The notes: generated by a model not told the origin, from the sequence alone. A stretch of 64,000 bases of DNA from UBA6265 sp964526965 (GCA_964526965.1 CAZGML010000003.1:1-64000), one strand, 5' to 3'. Positions 23,185-32,129 are shown, numbered from the stretch's first letter. Numbers and translations are program-made.

Positions 23185-24311
23185 CGGCTACCTCCCAGCG
23201 CAGTAAGGGGATCGACTCGGGTAATGCGAACAATGGCCACGCCAGCGCCAATCAGTCCAAGAACAAGCAGAAGTACAGTGGCACCGATGATGGGCCCAAA
23301 CTCCAGCGCAAACGGCATCGGGGTTGAGGCGATTGCCGCTCCAGCGGCCAGGCCGATGGCAATTCCGATTGAAGCAGACACCACCAGCAGAACAAACGAC
23401 TGCATCAGGCTATCCCGCAGCAGGTACCCGGTTCCGGCTCCCATTGCCCGCATCACAGCGATCTCAGGACGTCTCTGAATCGTCAACACGGTAAAGAATG
23501 CACCAACAACGAGGGCTGAAATCCCATAAAGGAATGCCTGAATCAGTTGCAATGTGGAGGTTTCGGCTGAATACCCGGGCGACGCGTTATAAGAATCTGT
23601 ACGAGTGATTGATGTCGTACCAGCTGCAGTATCACCAGCGTTCAGGTCGAGGTCAGATCCGCTTTCAGCCTTCACCGCCACCGCGGTGATCTCATCATAG
23701 ACACGATCAGGAACGGTGTCTCCGGGTCGAACTCCCGCCTTTATCTCCTGCCATGTGCCCAAGGATAAATACCCAATATCAACATGCCCGAATGTGTGCT
23801 GGCCCCCCAGAATACCGACGACCTCAAGTTCATAGCCTGTAGGCTGAAGAACCACAACATCACCGATATCAATGCCTTCCTCGGCAGCGGTTTCACTGAT
23901 GACGACCTGACCATCGCCGGATAGTGGTGCACCTTCGGCTACGCCAGGATCAATGAACGATCCCTGCTCCACCCCGAAAAGCGCCAGGTCTATTTCCACT
24001 CCCTGATCAGTTTGGGCATTCACCAGCACATTCCCAAACGGGGCGGCGTGCTCCACACCGGGCTGCTCTTCCCAGGTTTCGACGGCACCGATATCAACAA
24101 TACTGCGCGAGAACGCAGAACCCTCAGACACGTCTTTCTGAAACGCAAATGACGTGACATCAATCTTCTGCAATCCGGATACACCATCCCGGGTGAGCCC
24201 AACCGCAAGGCCACTGAGCAAAACCATCAAAATGGCAATGAGGGCTATTACAGAGCCCATAATTACAAAGCGACCTCGCTGGAATGCAAGCTCGCGTAAA
24301 GCCAGGAACAT
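23181..24311 (-). CDS. FtsX/MacB-like ABC permease
   Basis: A 376-residue permease with the MacB topology: an N-terminal helix (FVIMGSVIALIAILMVLLSGL), a large extracytoplasmic domain of about 200 residues, then three C-terminal helices of the FtsX domain ('LIQAFLYGISALVVGAFFTVL', 'EIAVMRAMGAGTGYLLRDS', and two more). The 'EIAVMRAMGA' loop contacts the ATPase. The frame is open 51 codons upstream, but MFLALREL with GGAG ten bases before it is the family-like start. It is the first gene of the permease-ATPase-TetR operon. Confidence 0.88.
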   Translation of the reverse strand: MFLALRELAFQRGRFVIMGSVIALIAILMVLLSGLAVGLTRDGVSGLQKIDVTSFAFQKDVSEGSAFSRSIVDIGAVETWEEQPGVEHAAPFGNVLVNAQTDQGVEIDLALFGVEQGSFIDPGVAEGAPLSGDGQVVISETAAEEGIDIGDVVVLQPTGYELEVVGILGGQHTFGHVDIGYLSLGTWQEIKAGVRPGDTVPDRVYDEITAVAVKAESGSDLDLNAGDTAAGTTSITRTDSYNASPGYSAETSTLQLIQAFLYGISALVVGAFFTVLTIQRRPEIAVMRAMGAGTGYLLRDSLMQSFVLLVVSASIGIAIGLAAGAAIASTPMPFALEFGPIIGATVLLLVLGLIGAGVAIVRITRVDPLTALGGSR

Positions 24312-24443
24312 AATGACAATCTCCAGAGGTACGGAAACTCGTACAACAATACGAGCGCAAGGATACCAACACCCTGTCGGCAACACAAGGTATTTCCGGC
24401 AGGGTTGTCTGTGTCTTGTTCGATAATCCGCAAAGAGCAGAAA

Positions 24444-24471
24444 GGGGCTGGTGCTGTTTGGCACCAGCCCC
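24444..24471 (-). terminator. Terminator of proS
   Basis: A perfect 11-bp stem (24444-24454 with 24461-24471), loop TGTTTG, followed by TTTC on the minus strand, 16 bases past the proS stop. Confidence 0.85.
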
Positions 24472-24486
24472 TCAGGTCAGATTGGT

Positions 24487-26208
24487 CTACGACTTCGGTT
24501 CGTACTCGGCAAGCATGTCATTCACCAGGTTCCGAATGTGCTCCACAATTCCATCCTGCGGAATCATGCTGCTCTCATCCGCAGTTCGCAGGCGCAGCTC
24601 CACTTCGCCAGCATCCAAAGTCTTGCGACTGATGCTGAGGCGAATCGGGTTGCCGATGAGGTCGGCGTCATTGAACTTCACGCCGGGGCGTTCGTTACGA
24701 TCGTCATACAACACCTCAACTCCGGCTGCTTCCAGGTCGGCGTACAGTGCATCACAGGCGGCGATTACATCGGCATCCTTGCCGATGCTGAGCAACGACA
24801 CCTGGTACGGCGCGATACTTATCGGCCACTGAATGCCCCGGTCGTCGTGGTACTGCTCCACGGCTGTGGCTGCACTTCGTCCTACTCCAATGCCATAAGA
24901 ACCCATGATGATCGGCAGCGCCTTACCATTCTGATCCAGATAGGTAGCGCCCATCGCCTCGGTGTACCGGGTTCCGAGCTTGAAGATATTACCCACCTCG
25001 ATAGCACGGCGGGTAATCATCGGATTAGCGCAGTTCGGGCAGAGATGGCCGGCTGCCGCCGCGGAGATATCTGCCACGAGATCAGCCTCATAATCGCGCC
25101 CGAGATTACTGTTTCGCACGTGGAAACCGTCTTTATTGGCGCCGGCTACCAGGTTGCGGGCGCTCGCAACCGAGTCATCCACCACCACGGTGGCGCCCTC
25201 GACGCCGATTGGACTGGCGTAACCCGGCACAGCCCCAACCGACATGATCTGCTCCGTGGTGGCCGGAATCAGGTCTGGCACCTGCAGGGCGTTGCGCAGC
25301 TTGGTTTCATTCACTTCGAGATCGCCGCGAATGACGACGAAGACGAACTGGTCGCCAGCCATGTAGAACACGGCCTTGGCTGTCTGGCTTAGCGGGACCT
25401 CAAGGTAATCCGCCACACCCTGAATGGTGCTGGCGTTTGGGGTCTCGACTTCTTCCAACGGGAGCATTTCCGCATCCGACGCCGGGAACGGCTGGAACGT
25501 GGCGACCTCGCGGTTCGCAGCGTAATCGCCGTTCTCGCAGATGAGGATCACGTCCTCACCATGTGGGCTGAAAGCCATGAACTCTTCGCTCTTGGAACCA
25601 CCCATCATGCCGACATCAGCACCGACCTTGAGGAAATCGAGTCCGATGCGCGTGAAGATGCGATCATACGCAGCAGCATGCGCTTCATAGCTTTCCTCGA
25701 GGCCCTCTTCATCCATATCGAGGCTGTAGCTGTCTTTCATGGTGAACTCGCGCACGCGGATCAGTCCACCGCGAGCACGCGGCTCATCTCGCCACTTGCT
25801 CTGCAGGTGATACACGATTTGTGGAAGCTGTTTGTAGCTGTTGATATCGGTACGGAGCAGATCGGCGACAACCTCTTCGTGGGTCATCGCGAGCACCATG
25901 TCGCGTCCGGCGCGGTCCTCAAACCGGGCCATCTCTGGTCCGACATCGTGATACCGACCAGTTTCTTTCCAGATATCTGCGGTGTGGACGAACGGCATCA
26001 ACATTTCCTGCGCGCCGATACGATCCATCTCCTCCCGGATGATGGCTTCCACCTTCTTGATTACGCGATATCCAAGGGGCATAAGTGAGTAGATTCCCGC
26101 ACCCAGGGGGCGGATCATCGCGGCGCGCACCATTAATCGGTGGCTGGGGAACTCGGCATCCGCCGGTGCCTCGCGAACTGTCCGTCCAAAGAGTTTTGCC
26201 ATACGCAT
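24487..26208 (-). CDS. proS: Prolyl-tRNA synthetase (bacterial type with editing domain)
   Basis: Class II synthetase charging tRNA-Pro, 573 residues. Motif 1 lies in 'GYRVIKKVEAIIREEMDRIGAQE', seen as IIREEMDRIGAQEMLMP; motif 2 is 'SKWRDEPRARGGLIRVREFTMKDSYS' (R-G-G-L-I-R-V-R-E-F core); motif 3 is 'GSYGIGVGRS'. Between motifs 2 and 3 lies the INS/YbaK-like editing domain (about 225-400), with 'SQTAKAVFY' and a 'CPNC' pair. The anticodon-binding domain follows. Start is at MRMAKLF or, two codons on, MAKLF. No T-box leader is visible upstream. Confidence 0.95.
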   Translation of the reverse strand: MRMAKLFGRTVREAPADAEFPSHRLMVRAAMIRPLGAGIYSLMPLGYRVIKKVEAIIREEMDRIGAQEMLMPFVHTADIWKETGRYHDVGPEMARFEDRAGRDMVLAMTHEEVVADLLRTDINSYKQLPQIVYHLQSKWRDEPRARGGLIRVREFTMKDSYSLDMDEEGLEESYEAHAAAYDRIFTRIGLDFLKVGADVGMMGGSKSEEFMAFSPHGEDVILICENGDYAANREVATFQPFPASDAEMLPLEEVETPNASTIQGVADYLEVPLSQTAKAVFYMAGDQFVFVVIRGDLEVNETKLRNALQVPDLIPATTEQIMSVGAVPGYASPIGVEGATVVVDDSVASARNLVAGANKDGFHVRNSNLGRDYEADLVADISAAAAGHLCPNCANPMITRRAIEVGNIFKLGTRYTEAMGATYLDQNGKALPIIMGSYGIGVGRSAATAVEQYHDDRGIQWPISIAPYQVSLLSIGKDADVIAACDALYADLEAAGVEVLYDDRNERPGVKFNDADLIGNPIRLSISRKTLDAGEVELRLRTADESSMIPQDGIVEHIRNLVNDMLAEYEPKS

Positions 26209-26258
26209 GGGTCAGGATATCCTCACGTGCGGGCTGGCTGGCCCACCTACATACCAAA

Positions 26259-26272
26259 TGCACGAGCGTGCA
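26259..26272. promoter_or_regulatory. 14-bp palindrome in the proS/permease divergent region
   Basis: TGCACG-AG-CGTGCA is a near-perfect palindrome with a 2-base centre, too tight for an RNA hairpin but suitable for a dimeric repressor. It lies between proS and the sugar permease operon. Confidence 0.35.
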
Positions 26273-26493
26273 ACCCCAATAATAGGCGAAAAGACCATTT
26301 CGTTGGGAGCGCTGACGGATCCGAAACCCTGCTATAGCCTTCGTGCAAGCAATGGAGAAATGCGGTCACACCTGTTGGCATGATTGCGCACCCTGCCGTA
26401 ACCTATTCTCGCCAAGCGAACGAGGAGCCCGCGAGCGAATCAGGTCTTTTGGGTTCGTATTGCGGCAACAGGGGAAGAGGAGAAGAGGGTTTC

Positions 26494-27429
26494 GTGGAGC
26501 GATTGCGCGCGCTAGGCCGTGCCATTTGGCGCGAACGGCTTATGTACATATTCATCCTGCCGGGGGTGTTTTACTTTCTCATATTTATCTATCTGCCACT
26601 GCTTGGCAATGTCATCGCATTCCAGGATTGGAGCCCATACCGGGCCTCCACCTACGGACCTTTCCTCGGATTCGTTTCCGGACCGTGGATCGGGCTCGAA
26701 AACTTCGCCAAGATGTTTTCCGACCCCGACTTCCAGATTGCGCTTACCAATACCATTCAAATCGAAGTGCTCAGGCTGATATTTGCATTCCCGGCGCCGT
26801 TGCTGCTTGCCCTGCTGTTGAACAGCATGGTGAGCGAGAAACTGAAGCGCACGATGCAGACGATCGTGTACCTCCCCCACTTCCTTAGCTGGGTGATTGT
26901 TATTTCCATCTGGCGACAGGTGTTCGGCGGAGCCGGTGTCGTAAATGACATTCTCTACCGCCTGGACATGGAACCAATCAACATCATGACCAACCCTGAT
27001 ACGTTCATCGCACTGGTGATCTCTCAGGGTATCTGGAAGGAGGCTGGCTGGGGAACCATAATCTTCCTCGCCGCCCTCACCAAGGTGGAGTTGCAATTAT
27101 ATGAAGCCGCCGTGGTCGACGGTGCTGGTGGCTTCAGGCGCCTCCTCGACGTCACCCTGCCGGCGATCCGGCCTGTGGTTATCCTGTTGCTGATCCTCAC
27201 CATGGGCAACATGTTTACCGTGGGCTTCGAACAGTTCTACCTGCAGCGTCAGGCTGTCGGGAAAGAAGCATCGGAGGTGCTGGATACGTTCAGCTACTTC
27301 CGTGGTATTCAGGCCGGGGATTATGGATTCGCGACAGCAGTCGACCTGGTAAAGAGCGTGGTGGGCTTCATTCTCATCATTAGCGCGAACTGGTTAGCCA
27401 AGCGGTTTGGTGGCGAGGGGATTATCTAA
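26494..27429 (+). CDS. Sugar ABC transporter permease, LplB-like
   Basis: A 311-residue inner-membrane permease of the carbohydrate uptake (CUT1) class. It begins ERLMYIFILPGVFYFLIFIYLPLLG, read here as the first span; the typical LplB opening 'FLIFxYLPxxGxxIAFQDY' is matched by FLIFIYLPLLGNVIAFQDW. The EAA loop reads YEAAVVDGAG. About six spans are present. A GTG at 26494 with AAGAGGG/GAGGAG before it is chosen, since the upstream ATG (26380) has no ribosome site and adds 38 unusual residues. The next permease overlaps by one base (TAATG). Confidence 0.88.
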   Translation: MERLRALGRAIWRERLMYIFILPGVFYFLIFIYLPLLGNVIAFQDWSPYRASTYGPFLGFVSGPWIGLENFAKMFSDPDFQIALTNTIQIEVLRLIFAFPAPLLLALLLNSMVSEKLKRTMQTIVYLPHFLSWVIVISIWRQVFGGAGVVNDILYRLDMEPINIMTNPDTFIALVISQGIWKEAGWGTIIFLAALTKVELQLYEAAVVDGAGGFRRLLDVTLPAIRPVVILLLILTMGNMFTVGFEQFYLQRQAVGKEASEVLDTFSYFRGIQAGDYGFATAVDLVKSVVGFILIISANWLAKRFGGEGII

Positions 27430-28391
27430 TGGAAACGACCAAAGCCTCTGACGTATTCGTAAAAGCGACTGCTACCAAAAAGCGCAGCAGGCTCAGCAGG
27501 TTCCGCAAAAAGCAAGCGGTCTGGATGGAAGATACGCCCATCTGGATGTCTGTTGGCAAGGGAGTACTGCTGCTTTTCATCGCGATAGTGATGGTGTTCC
27601 CGTTTATGAACGTGATTGCCACCAGCCTCACTTCGCAGGAAAACCTCACCTCGGGAGGATTCACGCTGTGGCCAAGTGAGCCAACGCTGGATTCCTACCG
27701 GGCCCTGCTTAACGGCGGTATCGTGCTGCGATCCCTGCAGGTTACAGCCCTGCTGACGATCGTTGGCACCTTCATTCAGGTGGCCTTCACCACCATGATG
27801 GCGTATGGGCTTTCCAAACCGGGCGTGCCGGGATCGAAGTTCTTCTTCATGCTGGTGTTGATCGCGTTCATGTTCGCACCGGGTCTTATCCCGCGCTACT
27901 TGCTGGTGAAGGAAGTGGGCCTGCTGGATACGTTTGCGTCCCTGGTGATTCCGGGCCTGATAGGTGCATGGAACCTGATCATCGCCCGCAACTTCTTCCA
28001 GAACCTTCCCCAGGACCTGCTCGATGCTGCCCGCATTGATGGCGCATCTGATATCGGGGTATTCCGTCACGTAGCCCTGCCTCTTTCGAAGGCTGTTATT
28101 GCCGTGATCTCGCTGTTCAGCGGTGTTGCGCTCTGGAACACGTTCTTCGCGGCAGTGCTCTACATCACGGATTCAACCAAGTGGCCGATTCAGGTGGTGC
28201 TCCGCCAGTACGTGATTTCGTCCAGTCCGATCACCTCGGCGGCGGACCTGCCGCCCGGAGCCGATGCCCCACCAACGATCGCGCTTCAAATGGCGATGGT
28301 TGTGTTGGCAACGTTACCGATTCTGCTGGTGTATCCGTTCCTGCAGAAGTACTTCGCCAAGGGTGTCATCACCGGCGCGATTAAGGGATAA
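27429..28391 (+). CDS. Sugar ABC transporter permease, YtcP/LplC-like
   Basis: A 320-residue partner permease of the same CUT1 importer. After a basic cytoplasmic head (about 45 residues) come six hydrophobic spans; the EAA loop reads 'LLDAARIDGASDIGVFRHV', and the C-terminal 'LPILLVYPFLQKYFAKGVITGAIKG' ending is the LplC/YtcP signature (seen as YPFLQKYFAKGVITGAIKG). Its ATG overlaps the first permease's stop. No ATPase gene is adjacent, as is common for CUT1 systems that share an MsmX-type ATPase. The LplA-like receptor is at 32197-33849, on the opposite strand. Confidence 0.88.
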   Translation: METTKASDVFVKATATKKRSRLSRFRKKQAVWMEDTPIWMSVGKGVLLLFIAIVMVFPFMNVIATSLTSQENLTSGGFTLWPSEPTLDSYRALLNGGIVLRSLQVTALLTIVGTFIQVAFTTMMAYGLSKPGVPGSKFFFMLVLIAFMFAPGLIPRYLLVKEVGLLDTFASLVIPGLIGAWNLIIARNFFQNLPQDLLDAARIDGASDIGVFRHVALPLSKAVIAVISLFSGVALWNTFFAAVLYITDSTKWPIQVVLRQYVISSSPITSAADLPPGADAPPTIALQMAMVVLATLPILLVYPFLQKYFAKGVITGAIKG

Positions 28392-28422
28392 ACCTCCGAG
28401 GACTAATTGCTCAGACTCGAAG

Positions 28423-28456
28423 ACAAGCGGCGATGGTAGATATCATCGCCGCTTGT
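28423..28456 (+). terminator. Hairpin after the permease operon
   Basis: A perfect 13-bp stem (28423-28435 with 28444-28456) and 8-base loop, 31 bases past the permease stop. What follows is GTGTGC, not a T-run, so termination efficiency is uncertain. Confidence 0.7.
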
Positions 28457-28483
28457 GTGTGCACTACAAAAGCAATCCGAACC

Positions 28484-28553
28484 CCGGTCAAAGCCGTAGG
28501 CCCTGGTAATGCCACCCGGCGGAAGGGTGAACGTGCCATGACATCAATACCGG
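28484..28553 (+). promoter_or_regulatory. Candidate structured RNA leader of the VanW-type gene
   Basis: CCGGT (28484-28488) pairs with ACCGG (28549-28553) and encloses GCC-GTA-GGC, then TGG/CCA and CACCC/GGGTG (28513-28517 with 28525-28529) around a symmetric internal loop. It sits 48 bases before the gene. I cannot place it in a known riboswitch class. Confidence 0.35.
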
Positions 28554-28601
28554 CAAACGGATCTTGCTACAGATGCAGCTGCTGATTCGAGACTCCTTAT
28601 C

Positions 28602-30353
28602 GTGAACCGCAACCAACGCTTTAATCGCCTCCTAAGCCGACGCTCAGCACTAACCGGTGGACTGGCGGCGGTCGCCGGAGTGGGCGTAGGAGCAGTACCT
28701 GCTCTCAACATTGGGCGGGTGTATCCGGGTATTCAGTACGGCTCTGCGCACCTGGCGGGACAGACGCCTGATGAAGCCACCGAGGAACTCCGACGAGAGC
28801 TCGCCGATTTTGAACAACGCGCCGTCACGTTCACATTCGAGGGTCAAGAGTGGAGCGCCAGCCTGGCCGACATTGGATTCTCGGTGGACTACGACGAGAT
28901 GATCTCGCTCGCGATGGCTCACGGTCGATCAAAGGGACCACTGGACCGGTACGAGAAATTCGTGATGCAACGGGAGCCGGGTGACCTGCCCCTGGTATTG
29001 CGAGAGAACCCCACCCGACTCGGCGATTTCCTTCGCGAAGTAGCTACCGAAATCGATATACCAGCAACGAATGCGAAGTTGGCCAGGGAGGGCACGGAGA
29101 TCACCGTGATACCCGATGAAGAGGGCCGCAAACTCAATGTCGATACAGCCGTAGCAGAAGCTTTGGAGCACCTCCGATCTGGTGATCATAGTGTGATAGA
29201 ACTCTCCACCGACCCAGTAACGCCAGAAGTACGGGCGGATGACCTGGAGAGCGCGCGGGAAGATGCCTGGAAGCTTGTGGGCGAACCCATCGTTTTCACC
29301 CACAACGAACTCGACTATCCCATTACCCCGGAGACCCTGATCACGGCATTGCAGATCGATGATCACAACCAGGCGTCACTTGATCCTACAGCTCTCCACG
29401 AGCGGATTGAAGCAATAACCCAGGCAACACGGCGATCCCCCACCAACGTTATGTTGGGCTGGGATAGCGGCCCCTATGTTGTGGCGGAAGACCAGGATGG
29501 AGAGGAAGTCGATCCCGCGGGGATTGAGGACGCCATTGTCGACCTGGCAACCAAATCCGACCGAACCGGGGCACTGCCAATGCGGCCGGTTAAAGCTGAA
29601 GCACGAGCCGACAATATCGCCGAACTCGGTATCGAAAGCCACCTCGCCTACGGATCGTCATCCTTCGTTGGCTCATCCGCCGCGCGTGCCGAAAATGTGC
29701 GCGTGTCTGCCCGCAATATCTCCTACAAGCTGGTCCCACCGGGCGGCACGTTCTCGTACAACGATCTTCAGGGGCCCATAACCGAAGAACACGGCTATGT
29801 TAACGGCACCATCATTTCCGGAAGCTGGGTGGAAAGCGATATCGGTGGCGGTGTTTGCCAGGTTTCCACTACAGTTTTCCGGGCCGCTGCGAATGCCGGT
29901 TTCCGATTCAGCGAATGGAATCCCCATAGTTGGCGGCTTGCCTTCTATGAGGCCGATGGTTCTGACCCAGGCCTGGATGCTGCCATTTACCAGGCTCCGG
30001 ATTGGGAACTCGACCTGACATTCACCAATCCGCTCGATTCCTGGCTCCTGCTCGTGGTCACAACAGACGGCGACTGGGTCACCGCGCACTTCTATGGAAA
30101 GAACCCGGGATGGAATGTGGAAATACACCCGGCACAAGTGAGCGAACCGATCCAACCGGGACCTCCCATCGAGCGAGAGAACAGTAGCCTGGCCCCCGGC
30201 GAGCGACAGATGGTGCAATCTGCCCAGCCCGGATACCTGGTTCGGGTACGGCGAGTCATCACCGAAGCCGATGGAGAAGTGCTTGCCGATGGTGAGTTCG
30301 TAACCGATTACGTCCCACAGGAAGAGGCGTGGGAAGTCGGGCCAGGCGCCTAG
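28602..30353 (+). CDS. VanW-family wall protein with peptidoglycan-binding and G5 domains
   Basis: A 583-residue exported protein. A twin-arginine-like signal (LLSRRSALTGG plus hydrophobic run) opens it. Residues about 60-310 hold two YoaR/PF12229-like putative peptidoglycan-binding repeats. The VanW domain follows, with 'LVPPGGTFSYNDLQGPIT' and 'GGGVCQVSTTVFRAA' as its signature segments. The last 80 residues form a G5-like domain ('YLVRVRRVITEADGEVL'). The start is GTG with a weak ribosome site. Such proteins act at the cell wall, though their exact role is unknown; they are not evidence for vancomycin resistance here. Confidence 0.85.
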   Translation: MNRNQRFNRLLSRRSALTGGLAAVAGVGVGAVPALNIGRVYPGIQYGSAHLAGQTPDEATEELRRELADFEQRAVTFTFEGQEWSASLADIGFSVDYDEMISLAMAHGRSKGPLDRYEKFVMQREPGDLPLVLRENPTRLGDFLREVATEIDIPATNAKLAREGTEITVIPDEEGRKLNVDTAVAEALEHLRSGDHSVIELSTDPVTPEVRADDLESAREDAWKLVGEPIVFTHNELDYPITPETLITALQIDDHNQASLDPTALHERIEAITQATRRSPTNVMLGWDSGPYVVAEDQDGEEVDPAGIEDAIVDLATKSDRTGALPMRPVKAEARADNIAELGIESHLAYGSSSFVGSSAARAENVRVSARNISYKLVPPGGTFSYNDLQGPITEEHGYVNGTIISGSWVESDIGGGVCQVSTTVFRAAANAGFRFSEWNPHSWRLAFYEADGSDPGLDAAIYQAPDWELDLTFTNPLDSWLLLVVTTDGDWVTAHFYGKNPGWNVEIHPAQVSEPIQPGPPIERENSSLAPGERQMVQSAQPGYLVRVRRVITEADGEVLADGEFVTDYVPQEEAWEVGPGA

Positions 30354-30376
30354 ACAACAAACACGAGACAAGACAA

Positions 30377-30416
30377 ACAGAGCGGCGGAGGTAAGTAGTC
30401 ACTTCCGCCGCTCTGT
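30377..30416. terminator. Bidirectional terminator
   Basis: A perfect 13-bp stem (30377-30389 with 30404-30416) closes a 14-base loop. It lies between the VanW gene and the convergent PIG-L gene. Confidence 0.85.
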
Positions 30417-30422
30417 CAGTGT

Positions 30423-31130
30423 CTAACCAAGGGATTCCTTGAGGTAGCGTCGGCTGTAGAACGGGCGGTGGTGCAACAACGCCACGGCGCGATCAACACC
30501 GCGTTCGGCACCGCGCATGCGGCTGGCACCGTCGTACCATTGCGCATAGCGGAACGGTGGGTTGGGGCCGGAAACCAGGCTGTAGCAGGCTGCAGCCTTC
30601 TCGTAGGTCTCCCACACATCGGAGACATCGATATAGGTATCTGGCACGTAGTCTTCTTCGTCTTCCCAGTTCTCCGCGAAGTAGATACCGCTCACCCAGT
30701 GCGCGTCATGTTCGCGTTTGAAGGTACGCAGCCCGGCGAAGAACAGCGAGGCCAACACGTTCTCATAGGTGTTGGTGTGATCGACGTGGATGCTGCCCTT
30801 CCAGTGCGTGAGGATAACGTTTGGCTTGTACTTGCGAATGAGATCCGCAATCTGCCACTGCACTTCTTCATTCACTGGCAGTTCGCCATCCAGGTACGGC
30901 AGGAACTCGACATCGCTGCCGAGGATTTCGGCTGCCTGCTCAGCTTGCTCGCGCTTGGTGACCGCGTACTCCTCCGGGCTGATCGTGCGACCACCCTTCT
31001 CGCCCAGTGTCATATGCACCAACACGCTCTTCCAGCCGAGATTGTGATGAGCGAGTACAGCTGCACCACCCATCAGTTCGGCATCGGCGGCGTGGGCGCC
31101 AATCACCATGATCGTCTTCTGGTCAGACAT
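30423..31130 (-). CDS. PIG-L/LmbE-family deacetylase-like protein lacking the usual base Asp
   Basis: A 235-residue member of the Zn-dependent N-acetylglucosaminyl deacetylase family (MshB, BshB, PIG-L). The family's first metal motif AHPDDE reads GAHAADAE here: His13 and the Zn-binding Asp16 remain, but the position of the catalytic base (Asp15 of MshB) is Ala15. The second motif is kept as HVDH at 115-118, supplying the third Zn ligand. The protein may be a deacetylase with another base, or a changed enzyme. The GNAT gene lies 13 bases upstream in the same operon. Cytoplasmic. Confidence 0.8.
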   Translation of the reverse strand: MSDQKTIMVIGAHAADAELMGGAAVLAHHNLGWKSVLVHMTLGEKGGRTISPEEYAVTKREQAEQAAEILGSDVEFLPYLDGELPVNEEVQWQIADLIRKYKPNVILTHWKGSIHVDHTNTYENVLASLFFAGLRTFKREHDAHWVSGIYFAENWEDEEDYVPDTYIDVSDVWETYEKAAACYSLVSGPNPPFRYAQWYDGASRMRGAERGVDRAVALLHHRPFYSRRYLKESLG

Positions 31131-31143
31131 ATTCAGGATTCTC

Positions 31144-32079
31144 CTATGAAAGTCTCTTGCTCATCATCGTGAATCGACGCACGATTTCAAAACCATGTCG
31201 ATTATAGAGCCGCGCTGTTTGGTCACTTGTCCAGAGAAAGTAGGCAAGATGCACGTTCGCGGCGCGCATGGCACACAGGGCCCGGGAGAGAAGCACCGCC
31301 CCGATGCCACGTCCACGATAATCGCCATTCACGCCGAAAGGACCGAATCGCTCACCGCTGGTCATGGCGAAGCCGATTACCGTATCGCCATCCAGCGCGA
31401 TATGCAGGGTTGCATCCCCGGCCGCCAGAACTGTGGAACGCATGGCGCCACGAACGTAGCTTTCCCAATGTGGAAAGTGCTCGATAGCAAACGCGATCAG
31501 GTCAGTCGCATCATCCGCAACAGCCGGCCGAATCCAGATATCGTCTTCAGACAACGTCGCCACAATCTCCGGGACATCCGCGGACGGTTCGTACCCTGTC
31601 AGGAGTGCCCGCATGCTCACGGGTTTCGCGCCAGGTGCATAGCCCTGCGCCTCAAGGAACTCCACAGTGCCCGCGTACGCGGTTTCATCGACTCCCGGTA
31701 CGAGATACGGTGGCACCCACGGCCCGACCTGAATGGTGGAGACGTCCTTTGCGCGGAAATATTCTTCAACCCCCTGGATAAGCGCTGTACCGATGCCCTG
31801 CCGACGATGCTGCTCCGCCACGCCGAACCCAACGATTACACCTGTACCGACTGCGTTATCTGAAGGAAGATCCGGCCGCGCAGTCATTCCAAACGCGAAC
31901 CCGGCAAGTTCGTTGCCGTCCGTAGCGAGGACGAGACCATTAGGATCAAAGTGCGGGTCCAGCACGTAATCGAGGAGCAATCGCTGTTGGCTAATTGGAT
32001 CGGCGGCCATGGTTTTATTCCACAGCGCGACCAGCGTGGAGAGGTCACCACGTGCGAACGATCGTATTTGGATAGTCAT
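31144..32079 (-). CDS. Tandem GNAT acetyltransferase
   Basis: A 311-residue protein with two GNAT folds. The N-terminal one has the acetyl-CoA loop 'HRRQGIGTALIQG' (about 100-112), the C-terminal one 'YRGRGIGAVLLSRAL' (about 255-269); both keep the R/Q-x-x-G-x-G/A pattern. Such twin-GNAT proteins include mycothiol synthase MshD, but the similarity here is one of architecture only. The start at MTIQIRSF is chosen over an upstream ATG because it begins the first beta strand. The downstream PIG-L gene is 13 bases away; a deacetylase plus twin-GNAT pair is reminiscent of low-molecular-weight thiol synthesis. Confidence 0.75.
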   Translation of the reverse strand: MTIQIRSFARGDLSTLVALWNKTMAADPISQQRLLLDYVLDPHFDPNGLVLATDGNELAGFAFGMTARPDLPSDNAVGTGVIVGFGVAEQHRRQGIGTALIQGVEEYFRAKDVSTIQVGPWVPPYLVPGVDETAYAGTVEFLEAQGYAPGAKPVSMRALLTGYEPSADVPEIVATLSEDDIWIRPAVADDATDLIAFAIEHFPHWESYVRGAMRSTVLAAGDATLHIALDGDTVIGFAMTSGERFGPFGVNGDYRGRGIGAVLLSRALCAMRAANVHLAYFLWTSDQTARLYNRHGFEIVRRFTMMSKRLS

Positions 32080-32129
32080 GCCAGTTTGTTTCGCTTTCCC
32101 GATGCGTATCTGAATTGAGCGCAAGAACG

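Noticed and set aside
24451..25392. A 313-codon plus-strand frame over proS
   Set aside because: Antisense to a complete prolyl-tRNA synthetase; starts inside a terminator.
26209..26493. T-box leader for proS
   Set aside because: The conserved T-box bulge (TGG-ACC-type) and AGGGTGGNACCGCG element are absent on the minus strand here; only a short palindrome is seen.
28466..28601. TPP, c-di-GMP-I or c-di-AMP riboswitch before the VanW gene
   Set aside because: Some segments look similar (CAAAGCC, GGGTGAA), but the invariant cores and order of these classes are not met. Kept only as an unclassified structured leader.
28602..30353. Vancomycin resistance through VanW
   Set aside because: VanW-domain proteins are widespread wall proteins; no vanH/A/X/S/R genes are present, so a resistance claim is not supported.
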